Part shown: positions 11,501 through 23,500 of the stretch, piece by piece
Layout of the letters: every line of letters begins with the position of its first letter
Position numbering within the stretch: position 1 is the stretch's first letter
Assembly (NCBI GenBank): GCA_943737045.1
Contig: CALSFV010000221.1
Span: 496,001 to 560,000 of the forward strand
Length of the DNA: 64,000 bases
Reading direction: 5' to 3'
DNA from: Parapristionchus giblindavisi
Lineage: Eukaryota; Nematoda; Chromadorea; Rhabditida; Diplogasteridae
Notes under the pieces: model-generated
The model's database searches: none
Seen by the model: the letters and a program-made list of their open reading frames with translations, nothing else
What the model was told of the DNA's origin: nothing
Made by a program: the position numbers and the translations under genes

Positions 11501-14500
11501 GCTTGCTATATAACCAATCCGCTCGAAAATGTGATTGAAGCTGGATGCAAGGTGGTTCATTTTGTTCTGCTTTTTTACTAAATTGTTATATTTCAAATGA
11601 TCCTAAGGAATAGTGTGTCATTTGGCCAGAATATGACCATTACCTAAAAAAGCAAGTGGTAGACTAATGGGAGGCTACGATAAGGATTCAGATGTAGAAT
11701 GTTCGATTTATGTAGTTGTAGGAAGAATGTTAAAACTGAAATACAGCAAGCATATACATATCAGGCATCTTTCCTAAGAATTGACCAAAATCGACTGATT
11801 TACTACACACTTTTGAGTTGACCCCCTCTTTTCTCCACAGTTTTCGATGCCACTTTGGTAGGGCATCCCAGATCCAGAGTAGTAAGGATGGTAGATCAAA
11901 CGTCTCTCCAGGAGCTCACGTCAAACTTCGTCGTTGAGACTCCTTCCGATGCGATTTTTACGGCTCACAGTAGAGCTATGAAAAAGTTTCCAACAGATGA
12001 AATGTGTATTTTCTCGAGTACTTTCAGATAAAAATGTGAAAATGCAACTTTTTAATTTTTCGTTCCCTACGGAATTGATCGCGATCCATAGTCCCGGGAA
12101 AGATTTTTTTATAGTGTCACTCGATAGAGCTCGTTCACAGCTTTCATTTAAGCTCTTGGGAGACGATTTTCATGGGGATTTGGCTGAATTACGTCCAAAA
12201 AACTGCATTTGAATGCTGGTAGATCACTAATAGTCGCTTTGATCTACTCGCCGTTGTCGGCTTCTTGACAGAATTGTCCTGTAGCATAAGGGTGGATGGG
12301 CTGAGAATCTTTTTGACGTCGATTCGTTCGCTCATCTTCGTTTTGCTCTCGCTGCAGCCAAACCAGCAAAAGGAGTCCCTTCCGATGGTTCCTGGTATTT
12401 ATTGACCGATGAATACTGTAGATATGAGAGACTGTTCCAGTTCGGATCAGTGAATGCGTATCCAAGATGGCTACGCCGAATGGGTTAGATTCAGTCCAAC
12501 GAAAACTTGCTCTGGAATTCTTCGAGAAACATCGATCACTTGGCCAGAGAGTGAAATAACTATAACTTGAATATATCTTCAGTATTCATCGGTCAATAAA
12601 TACCAGGAACCATCGGAAGGGACTCCTTTCGCTGGTTTGGCTGCAGCGAGAGCAAAACGAACACGAGCGAACGAATCGACGTCAAAAAGATTCTCAGCCC
12701 ATCCACCCTTATGCTACAGGACAATTCTGTCAAGGAGCCGACAACGGCGAGTACATCAAAGCGACTATTAGTGATTTACCAGAATTTAAATGCAGTTTTT
12801 TGGACGTAATTCAGCCAAATCCCCATGAAAATCGTCTCTCAAGAGCATAAATGAAAGTTGTGAACGAGCTCTATCGATTGAGCCTTTAAAAAAATCTTTC
12901 CCGGGACTATGGAACGCGATCAATTCCGTAGGGAACGAAAAATTAAAAAGTTGCATTTTCACATTTTTATCTGAAAGTACTCGAGAAAATACACATTTCA
13001 TCTGTTGGAAACTTTTTCATAGCTCTACTGTGAGTCGCGAAAATCGCATCGGAAGGAGCCTCAACGAAAAACTTTGACGTGAGCTCCTGGAGAGACGTTT
13101 GATCTACCATCCTTACTACTCTGGATCTGGGATGCCCTACCCAAGTGGCATCAAAAACTGTGGAGAAAAGAGGGGGTCAACTCAAAAGTGTGTAGTATTA
13201 GGTTGTGCCATAAGTCTTTTTGAATTTGGCGGTTCAACTTCAAATTGAATTATCTCAGTTCAACAACGACATTGAGGAGGAATTTCTTCGCTGTTATGGT
13301 CGATGACTCTTTGCTATATTCCAGCCACACAATGGGCTCACTACTTATAGAAGGACCAGGGTTATTGTGCAAACTGGGAGGCCACCCACGTTTGGGTATC
13401 TTCTTAGTTCTTAAACTTTTCATTTACTAAAGCAAGTTGGACGCCTTAACTAAAGTAGCGACCAGAGAGAGTAAGGTCCGGAGAGTAAGGAGGCACAGGT
13501 AGTATGCGGTAGAAAATGTTGGCCGTCTTAGTATAACGTGTTTTACTTAGACAGTACGAGTGGAGCCGTGAAGAAGAAACATTTGATAGCGCTGTGGACG
13601 CGGCGATACGAGCTATGGCTTCAAATATTGTATTTATTTACAATTGAGGTCCCCGATTATATCAGTGACCTCAACTACACGCATGCAATACATTGGTCAA
13701 TTTCACACTTCTTTTAACCTAGGGTATCTAAATTTTCAGATGTTTTCAGGTTTAGTGATTGGTCCTGGTTTCTCTCGTTTCCAAATTCACTGGCTATAAT
13801 GTGCACTGTTATTGCGAATGATCTATCTCTTCAATCAAACGACCAAATTGTCATCTCGGGCGCTTGTTCTTTTTAGAAAAATAAAAGAGATATCCGCGAT
13901 TTTACTCAAATTCCCGCCAAATGACCACTTTTCGTATAATCAACTTTTTGACTTTTTCAAGAATCCTCAATTCTAGCGAAATAGTGGGCATGGATGACAC
14001 AAGTGTGGCTAATATTTAACGGGTGGTATCAAATGGCTCGCTCTCCTTTAAGACGAGTTGCGCAACTCAGAATTCCGAAGTGACCATTTCTCTATTCAAT
14101 AATATAATTTCTGATTTTAAATTTACGTAAGCAATCGGCCAGCGTATGGTTAGAGGGCACATATGTGGGATACACATAACCCACTTGTTGATTGATTTTT
14201 GTAAATTTCAAGTGAGAGAGAGCCGGGTACAAATTGGACTTCAGCCGCCGTACCAAATCAGTCGAAAATGCCCTTATAATTCGTTACTTTTTTGGTCCAA
14301 AAACAGTCAAAATCTGAGAGGGTGGGGAAAGAAAAAGAGAGAGCAAAAGAAAGTGAAGAGAGAACAGAGAAAAACGACCGATCACAAAAAGTAGTAGGGT
14401 TGGAATGTGCAACTTTTTTCCAGTGTCTGCGCACTCTCAATTTTGCATACACTCTACTCCCTTTTCTAACCTCCACTCTAAATTGGACTGCTATAGAAAA

Positions 14501-17500
14501 AATACACTTTCCAAATTTGGACCTATCATTCTCATTCGTAGTTTGGAGATTAGTTTTGCCATTCTCCGGCTTATGTTCCGGCTGCCACCTCTATCACGGC
14601 TTCGGACATTTTACTTTGTTATTTGCGTTTTTTCTTTGTTGTCGCAATTTTTTCTGCCTTATTTATGTATGAATCGAGGATAAGCAACATGTTCCATCGG
14701 TATGTTGTTCTTCGAAGATAGTTTTGCTCGATTTAGCTGACATATCCCCCAAAACTCATTTGTCATGATCCATGTTTGCCGATCGATACATGCTTTTTCT
14801 TTCATATATCACATTAAATATAATTTTTTAGGTTTTTTTTTACTTTGAACTTGGTGTATCGTCAGCATGCGGACTGCTGCAACTTTATAAATGGTTCGTT
14901 ACTATTCTTTTCTTGATTGAATTGATTCTGGGTCATGAATTAGGTCAGTTGTGCCAGCTCCTTAGTTATTATAACACATAGTGATCCATATTTGGTATTT
15001 TATTGCGTTAATCGTTTCCAAACGTTCAAGAAAGAGGGAATATCAGTGTGATTGAAGTTCGTAAAAAAGATGTAATTTGTAGTTGAGTTCATATTAGCTG
15101 GATTGTATATGCAAATCATCGAGAGAGTATCATTGAGAGAGAGAGTATCATCGAGAGATACCACTTCATTCTAATTTCATTTCATTTGAAGGTGGCCAAT
15201 TCATTGTTATATTCTCTCTCCGTTGTTAGTGGTCGAATTGTTGGATGAAGAACTATTGAAGGAGATGAATCGATATTTTGGTGAGTATTTTAATTAATAA
15301 ATTACTTAATATTCGATTGACTATCGTCCTTGCAGAATTTTGAACGATTGAACGATATTTATGTCGTATATTATCTCCACTCTTCGCTGTGTAGTATACT
15401 CTTTGATCTTTTTTTTTCAGATTGGTTGTGCTCTAACTTTTGCTATTCACTATACAAGACACAGGATCTATGTTTATTATTGCTGAAACAACTAAATTGA
15501 CCCTTTAAAAGGTAAGGTTGGTCATAGTTCTTTTGCTGTTGTTTAATCATTGCTATTAGATCACTGAAATTTTGCAGGATACTCGTTGCTCCCTTCCTAA
15601 GCTCGTTATTAACCCATATTCGTGGTGAACTTCACCTTGAGACTCCCCTTGGATTACTGTAGGTATAGTACTATGCTTATTTCTTTTTTTATTTATGTAA
15701 TGTATTCACGCAATCAATCTCCAATATATTCAAAACAAATGAACACAACATATAAGTCGTCGTCGATGATCGTCTTCATGCATTAAACTTAATCCTATAT
15801 AATATGAATCTACGATGAACGTCCGTGCAAACCTTTCATTCTCCTATCTATCTCTCATTCTCTGTCTCTCCATCTTTTCATTTCTCTTTCTCTCCCTCCT
15901 AAGCAGGTACAGGTACCATTCGATTGGTTTCGTGGACAATGCTACGTCTTACTGTTCTTTGTTCTGCATAAAGGTTGATATTCTAATTTTAATGTCAATA
16001 TTGTAATCTATTTTCTTTCAGATTTGTATCGTATCTTCTAAGAAATCGATAATGTACGAATGAATAAGCAAAGGTGCTATAAAATGTTCATCTTTGATCC
16101 ACTAACTCAACTCATTTCAGGCTATTTATCGTTCTCTTCGAGGCGTTGTTTTCATACAATAAGGATTCACGGAGAACAATGGTTGGTTATTAAATATAAT
16201 GTTGTTATTATTTAAAAAAAGAATTGCATTAAACAGTCTAATATAATTACGGTATATTTCAAAAATGTATGAATATATCTTCTTAATACAATTTGAATTG
16301 CAGATCATGCATAACTCTGATGGTCTACAAAGCGGGAGACAATGAATGTGGATGATGTTATTGGTTAGTTTTTTGTTCCTATTTTCAATCTGCAATAATT
16401 TGTTGTTACTTGTTTATTTGAGACGAAATAGCTGTGAAATGTCTTTGTTTGATGAAAGTTTGGGAAACATTCCTTTAAACCACTGAAACTTTCATAATTT
16501 CATTTCACTCTCCATAATTGTTTAGTTTTCAGAGAGTTCACCTACAACGGTAGATGCGCTGCAAGAACGACAAGTGTACATAGATGAAGAGATGAAGATA
16601 GATTGTGAAAGATATCAAGATAATCATTTCTAGATGGTTTTGACCATTCCCATTCTGCTACTCAATACCCCATTATTCACCACTTTTTTCGTTTCGAATT
16701 ATGTTCATTGCTTATTACGTGTTTTAGCCATTCAAGTTTGCCTATTTATTGATTTCATTCACCATTTACAAGATTTGTTACATTTTCTGTTAACACTCAC
16801 TCCCTCGCTCCTCATTTTTGTTTGTGTTTATCGTTCCCCCCTTATCTGTATTGGCAAGTTCGTTGATTTTTCGCCCGTAACTTAATGGTTTGATTCGCTC
16901 TCGTTTATTTGTATTTTGCAAATAAAGTATCTTCCTTTAAAAAAGTACCTACACACAAAAAAGGCCCTTCAGAAAAGTCCAAAAAATGATTTGGTACGGC
17001 GGCAGAACTCGATTTTTATTTTGGACAAACGAGCGAGGCATACTCATATTTAGAGGGAAGTCTGAATCGAACGTGATATGGGTTATGTAGAGGGGGACAC
17101 TAGTTAGTGATATGCACCAGTGCAGAGAGCTCCGTTGAAAACGAAATGAGAAACAAAAGTGCACAGCACTATAAAATTCAAAAAGACTTATGGCACAACC
17201 TAATAGAATCGGTCAATTCTTAGGAAATATGCCTGATATATGAACATGCAATACAGAATCTCCTTTCGCGACATAATTGTCTAATTTTAATACCTTGGCG
17301 TAAATCTTCATGGAATAAGGCTACCAAAAAGCCAAAAGCTAGTTCCACTTTCGCGTTAAAAAATAAATTCCCAGAAAGTCGCTTTGCTGTTTAATTGCAA
17401 AGCGTGCGTGGCATTTGCCAAAAAATTTTTCAATATTTTTCTCGGGCTACGGGCTATTAAATATTAAATTTCGCTGATTAAATAGGTCAAGAGGAAAACA

Positions 17501-20500
17501 ATTACCACGCCTGATATTCAAGACTAACAGTAGAATAATTCGAGGAGATTCTGTGGGGCTATACAGTACATCCTCGCTGTTTTGTACATGCGTTCCGCTG
17601 CTGCGTGAAGCGGCGTGCATATTATAATATCGGACCAAACAATGGCACTTTCAGTACACTTTTCATATTTTTAAAAACATTATTCAGCTCATAAAACGAA
17701 ATTGCGTGTGCCGCCTGTAGGGTGGAATTATAAAAAAACAACAGTGTCCATATTTTCAGAAAAGTCGACCATCGATATTTGAATGTACAAGTCTGGAGGA
17801 CTGTGAATGCAAATCAAAGTATTTTTTGAATCAAATATTGACTGTATTCAGTTCAAATATTTCAGCAATTGTAACAATGTAACCAGAATCATTTGTGAGA
17901 CTGATTGGTTCGATTCTGTTAGAGGTGTCAAACTTGGACGGAAACAAATTTGCAATCCCGAGTCAGTTCGTGCATAAAATAAAGTTCCATTGATAATGTG
18001 GATAATGTGAACATCAGTTTATAATTACTCGCTAAAATAGATTTATTCATATCATTACATTATATTACTGTGGTATTGTATTCAGTTACATAGATATTCT
18101 TTAAAAATATTATAACTTCTATTTTTTTGTCAGATATTTTGTTCAATGTAAGAATTCATCGACAAAGTTCTCGATTTCGGATGACCTATCCACTGCTGAT
18201 ATAAGAAGAAGTCGCGTGAAGAAATCGGCCTTCGCCAATGCATACCGTCAGGCTATGATTGATATTCAATCCGCACCAATTATTGATTGTCCCGGACAAT
18301 GTTTCTCTGTTGCCAATGAATCCGGAGTATTCGCAGGGTGCGAGTATGTTAGGGTGAGTACAAAACTTCACCCAAATGGTCAAATTTAGAGTTTATCTAT
18401 CTTCATGGCGCACTAAAAAATAGTGGAAAACGGAGAAAACGGAAAATGGCAACTTTCAAGGGTCTAAAAATGTACACTGGAAAACCGAAATTGGAAACTC
18501 GAAATTTGAATTCGCGGAGGCGAAAAAGGTGCGGCAAGTCAAATTCTGAGCTCAAATTTCATTTTTCCGCCTTTAGAAGTATTGGAACTTGAATTCCTAC
18601 TTAACATCCTTCTTAAAACCGCAGAAAATCGCATTTATTAGTTCAGAATTTGAATTCCCGCACTTTTTTTCGCGCCCGCGAATTCAAATTTTCGGTTTTC
18701 TAGTGTACTTTTTTTAAATTTATGTAGAGTTTAAAAAAAGTATTTTATTATTTTTTCTTAAATCATTCACACCTCGAAATTACAGAAAGAACTAACCGAA
18801 GAGTGTAGAGATCCTTTGAATTGTATCTGCAATATGGAGTAATATATATTACTTATTATTATTATGATAAATATGATTTTCAGTAATTGTAATGATTTCT
18901 ACACTGGAGTTTGTTCGACAAAGTTCAAGATTCCATTTATTACTGCGGGAAAGACATATGTATGCGAAGGAGGACTAAATCCATTTGACGAGTGAGAACT
19001 ATTTAATTACTAATAATTAATTTATCGACGTCATGGCAGTATTATAACAAGAACGGTATTAATAATAAGAACAACGAATTCACAGAAAGCAAGGGTAGAT
19101 AATAAATTTATAATGAGATGATGAATCTAGTAATATTATCAAGACAAATCCGTAGAGAGTATGACAGAATGATTGTATTTGTATCGGCAAATTTATTTTT
19201 GTTATTATATTTCTTTCAGATCTGTGTTTCAATGTGTTTCGCTAAAAGTTAACAATTTCGAGTCTCGTTATCAGTAAGACTATTTATCAACTGTAATTGT
19301 AGTTGACGCATAGTTAAATTATTGAATTTAGCCCTTTTTCATGTACCAATATAAAAATTAAGACACCGGCTCAGTAAGATTCGAGGGTTGAGCCAGTGAC
19401 CCCGGACATCGATCTCACCGATTTGGCCCAAAATTTTTTTATGGATACCCCCATGGGCCCCCATCACAAAATGGGTATTCATTTGGGCTGGTTCCTTGAA
19501 ACACAGATGTGGCGGGTTTTCGAAATTTGAAAACTCGATTTTCACCAGAGAAAAATTGAACGACCTAGGACCAATGTTAGTGTCTATTAATTATAAGTAT
19601 AAATAGACAACAAAAACTGGCTATACGACGGTCCGGAGATCCGATCGCAAACTGATTTTTTCACCTCCTCAAAACACTCTAAAATTCATTAAAATTTTAA
19701 AACAAAAAAGTGCAGTCCAATTTTTGCCTCATCTTGTAGAGCAAAAAATTCCGCGTCGAATAAGTGAAAAAAATAAAATATCGAAGGACCCGTCTTTTGA
19801 GATAAATGGAGCTGAAGATGACCCGAAAATATTTTTGTTTTCAAACCCCCTCGTGTTTGTGCTCATGTTGAAGAGCTCGTCGAGTAGAACAACTTTCATG
19901 TTGAACGTTTTGTCTGAAACTCATGTGCAAGAGAAATACATGAGTTTTATTTATTCGCACGGTTTTTCAGTCAATTTAGAGTAAATCGAAAGTAAAAAAT
20001 TTTTTGTGTACAAAGTGATTACGCCTATATTGTAGAACGCAAAAATCCATACTTACTTTGTTGTTTCACGAAAAAAAATTGTAGACCCCCATGCCGAAAA
20101 ATATGGCCTGGAAAATAGTCTTTAAAAAAAGTTGTCTAAACCTTGCCATGTTTATACTCATTTTAAAGTACTCGTCAAGTACATCACTTTTTATGTTGGT
20201 CGTATTCTATGAAAGTAGTTTGTTCTCAAGATACAAACAATCTAAATGATTAGGATCCAGTAAATCTTAATTCATGTATTTCTCTTGTAAATGAGTTTCA
20301 GACAAAACCTTCAACATGAAAGTTGTTCTACTCGACGAGCTCTTCAATATGAGTACAAACATGAGGGGGTTTGAAAACAAAAATATTTTCGGGTCATCTT
20401 CTTGTTCATTTATCTCAAAAGACGGGTCCTTCGATTTTTGATTTTTGTCCCTTATTCGACGCGGAATTTTTTGCTCTACAAGATGAGACAAAAATTGGAC

Positions 20501-23500
20501 TGCACTTTTTTGTTTTAAAATTTTAATCAATTTCAGAATGTTTTGAGGAGGTAAAAAAATCAGTTTGTGATCGGATCTCCGGACCGTCGTATAGCCAGTT
20601 TTTGTTGTCTATTTATACTTATAATTAATCGACACTAAGATTGGTCCTAGGTCGCTCCATTTTTTTCTTGTGAAAATCGAGTTTTGAAATTTCGAAAACC
20701 CGCCACATCTGTGTTTCAAGGAACCAGCCCAAATGAATACCCATTTTGTGATGGGGGCCCATGGGGGTATCCATAAAAACATTTTGGGCCAAATCGGTGA
20801 GGTCGATGTCCGGCACTTCCTGGAAGCTTACTGAGCCGATGTCTTAATACAACAGTGCACGTTAGCCATTTCTAAATGCATAATGCGAAAAAGCGCCTCG
20901 TGTCGCCCCATAGCGCGAGGGTTTTTTTTTGATGAAGATAAAGTGAAAAATTATGTCTAAAAAGTGTTGCACGTGCGCTTTATCGAAAGGCTCCTAGCGA
21001 CGTGCCACACCCTACAACTCATTATCAATGAATAAAAAGTTGAAAATTATTTTAATAGTAGCGATCACTTATCTGTTAGGGAGGCTTTTAGAAACGAAAA
21101 ATATTGCTTGACTCTGGATAGTTTTTTTTTCCAAAATTATCACAGAATTATAAAAAATTGAATTCCAGCGAAATCGAATTTACCGCGCGTTTTTATCTTT
21201 CCGTGGGAATGTTTAGAATTTCAAAATTACAAAGTTACTAATTTTGGAAAAAAACTGTCACCTTTTTGGTCAAAAAAATTGTTTTTTTTGCGCTTTTCGC
21301 ACTGAAGGCGACTTAGCAGCATGAACAACGTTTTTGGAGAGCATTAGAATACGGTTCGAATGATACCTGTCAGATGAAAATGAACCAAAAAAAAATTTCA
21401 AATTATAGATTATAAATCAATAATTTGAAATGTTCACCAAATGAAGTGGCTCACACACCCACTGACCGACTTTCATCGAAATCGGAGACAAAAAAATTTT
21501 CCTAGTGGCAGGGCTTGCTACACTTTTACCGGAGACCCGTGTTATAGCCTCCCAAACAGGCGACCGCTACTATGAACATAATTTTTAACCCTATATTCAT
21601 TGAGAAAAAATGTGTTGGGACGTGGCGCGGCGCTATGACGCGTGGTGCCTTTCGAAAATGCTAACATGCACCACTGCAATAGAAATCGCATGTCTGTTTC
21701 GGAAGCTACTTCATACAAACCAATTTTTTTGGAATCTGAATAGTTTTTTTTCATCATTATCAAAATTAAAAATTAAAAATTTGAATTACTGCACAATATT
21801 TTTTATGAATTTTTATTCTTTTGCGAGTATTTTCTTTTATATGTACACGAAAAATAGGCTAAATTTAATAATTTAATTATGCATAGACATCACTGAATTT
21901 GCAGTAAGGGATCATACATAACCCTAGCTGACGCTGATGTAACTCGTTTGAATACGGCGAAGTTGACCTCAATTAAGAAGAAATCACTTCGGAGGAAGGC
22001 ACTTCGACTCTTCCGATCAGCAAAAACAATAAACTGCAGTGGAAATTGTTACTATTTCATGGATGAGCTCTACGGGGAAATGAATATAGCTGCAGGATGT
22101 TTAGAGTCTTCCAATACTGAAGTAAGTACAGTACTGCAGAATATCTCAAATGGTCTACCTTCTGGCCCATCGATTTTTTACGTGAATAATGAATACCAGC
22201 CCTTCAAATTGTTTGCGTTGTTTTACTCCAGATTTGGCCGAATTCATCACGGAAAGTTAGGAATTTTTAAAAGCTGTCAACTCACTGTTGCTAAGAAAGA
22301 AGAATTCTGGAACTAAGTCATTTTGAGGTAGAATTGCCGAGCGCGCGAGAGTTTTTAAACTTTTGCGCGCTTCATTTGTCAACAATTGATACAAAGTTTT
22401 TAATATTTTTAACAGGGGTCCATGCAATCTATCAAAGTTTGCGAGAAACTTTAGAAAGCGAGAAGAGAAAGTTCGCAACTTTATTTCGAACTTTTGATAG
22501 ATGCATGGTCCACAGGCTTTTGTTAATTAATAAAATTCAAACTTTCCGTATCGGGAGGAAAACAATGCCATCAATTTGAACGAGTGGTATTCATTAAGCA
22601 CAGCGCAAAAAATCGAGGGCCAAATGTGCGCAACGATTTTGCATCACGCGTGTTTCTGAAGAATCGAGTAAAATCCGAAGGTGGTTGGCACATTTTTTGA
22701 CAGCCACATATTAAAGAAGGGGGCCCACGAGTTTTGGAGTGCGCTATTGACAAGAAGAACGTGGGACATAGGAAGCGACATTATGTTCTCTATTAGATTT
22801 GTGAGATCGAACGCGTAGAGCGTGTAGCTCAGTGCTTAGTAGTCAGTGCTTGTAACCGCGACACGCGGGTTCGATTCCCGTTTGCAACCTTCTATATATT
22901 TGTCCTTCAAATTCAAAAACTCGCGCCTTTCCCTGGGGGATCAATGAACTTTATGCTCGTATTACGACATGCCGGGGCACCTAAAATTTTAGAGAAAATT
23001 GTTTTTGCGTACAGGATGATGTGATCTATAGTTCTGCCTGGCCAGTTTATTCACGAAAAAACTCGTGGGTCCCCTTCTTTAATTCATTTTTCGGTAGACC
23101 ATAGGGTCCCTAAAATGGTAACTCGGGCTTTTTTTGCATATCTTCATTTTCAACGTCGAGAGACGACGTCAAGTTTTTAACAACAATCGATGTCGAACGG
23201 TTTTAATTGCTCAGTCGACTGATCTCGACGAGATGATTTCAACGGTATGCAGAACGTATTTTTATTTGGGTGCGCTCGACAGTTATACGCATTTCAAGAT
23301 TTTTTAATTGGGAAATTCTTGCAGTTTCATACACAAATCATCCAGATTGGTTGATGAACTCATCTATCAACCTTCTAAACAACTAGCTCGGACGTCGTTT
23401 ACTTTTTGACTTTCAGGGGTTCGATCCTCCTTGCCGCAGATATCTTTGTTGATTTTGTTTTCGTCGAAATGCTTTCCTGTGATTATTCAAAATCAGAAAC

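Larger units (their letters stand above)
11758..17240. mobile_element. Fold-back element split by a mariner, in intron 11 of copy 2
   Basis: The left arm (11758 to about 12500) and right arm (about 12560-13197, then 17206-17240) are near-perfect reverse complements, with ends ATATCAGGCATCTTTCC and GGAAATATGCCTGATAT. The right arm is interrupted exactly by the element at 13198-17203. ORFs at 11997-12212 and 12786-13001 are mirror images of one another. A related degraded copy occurs at about 58820-59300. Confidence 0.75.

Noticed and set aside
14146..14683. Overlapping ORFs (82-126 residues) in the 4-kb mariner
   Set aside because: Lys/Glu-rich and Phe/Leu-rich translations of GA-rich and CT-rich DNA in competing frames; no transposase motif.
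22826..22890. Functional tRNA gene
   Set aside because: A and B boxes are present but I could not close acceptor and anticodon stems, and the sequence is part of a TTAA MITE. The same applies to 4849-4907, 44630-44700, 52094-52165 and 53823-53876.
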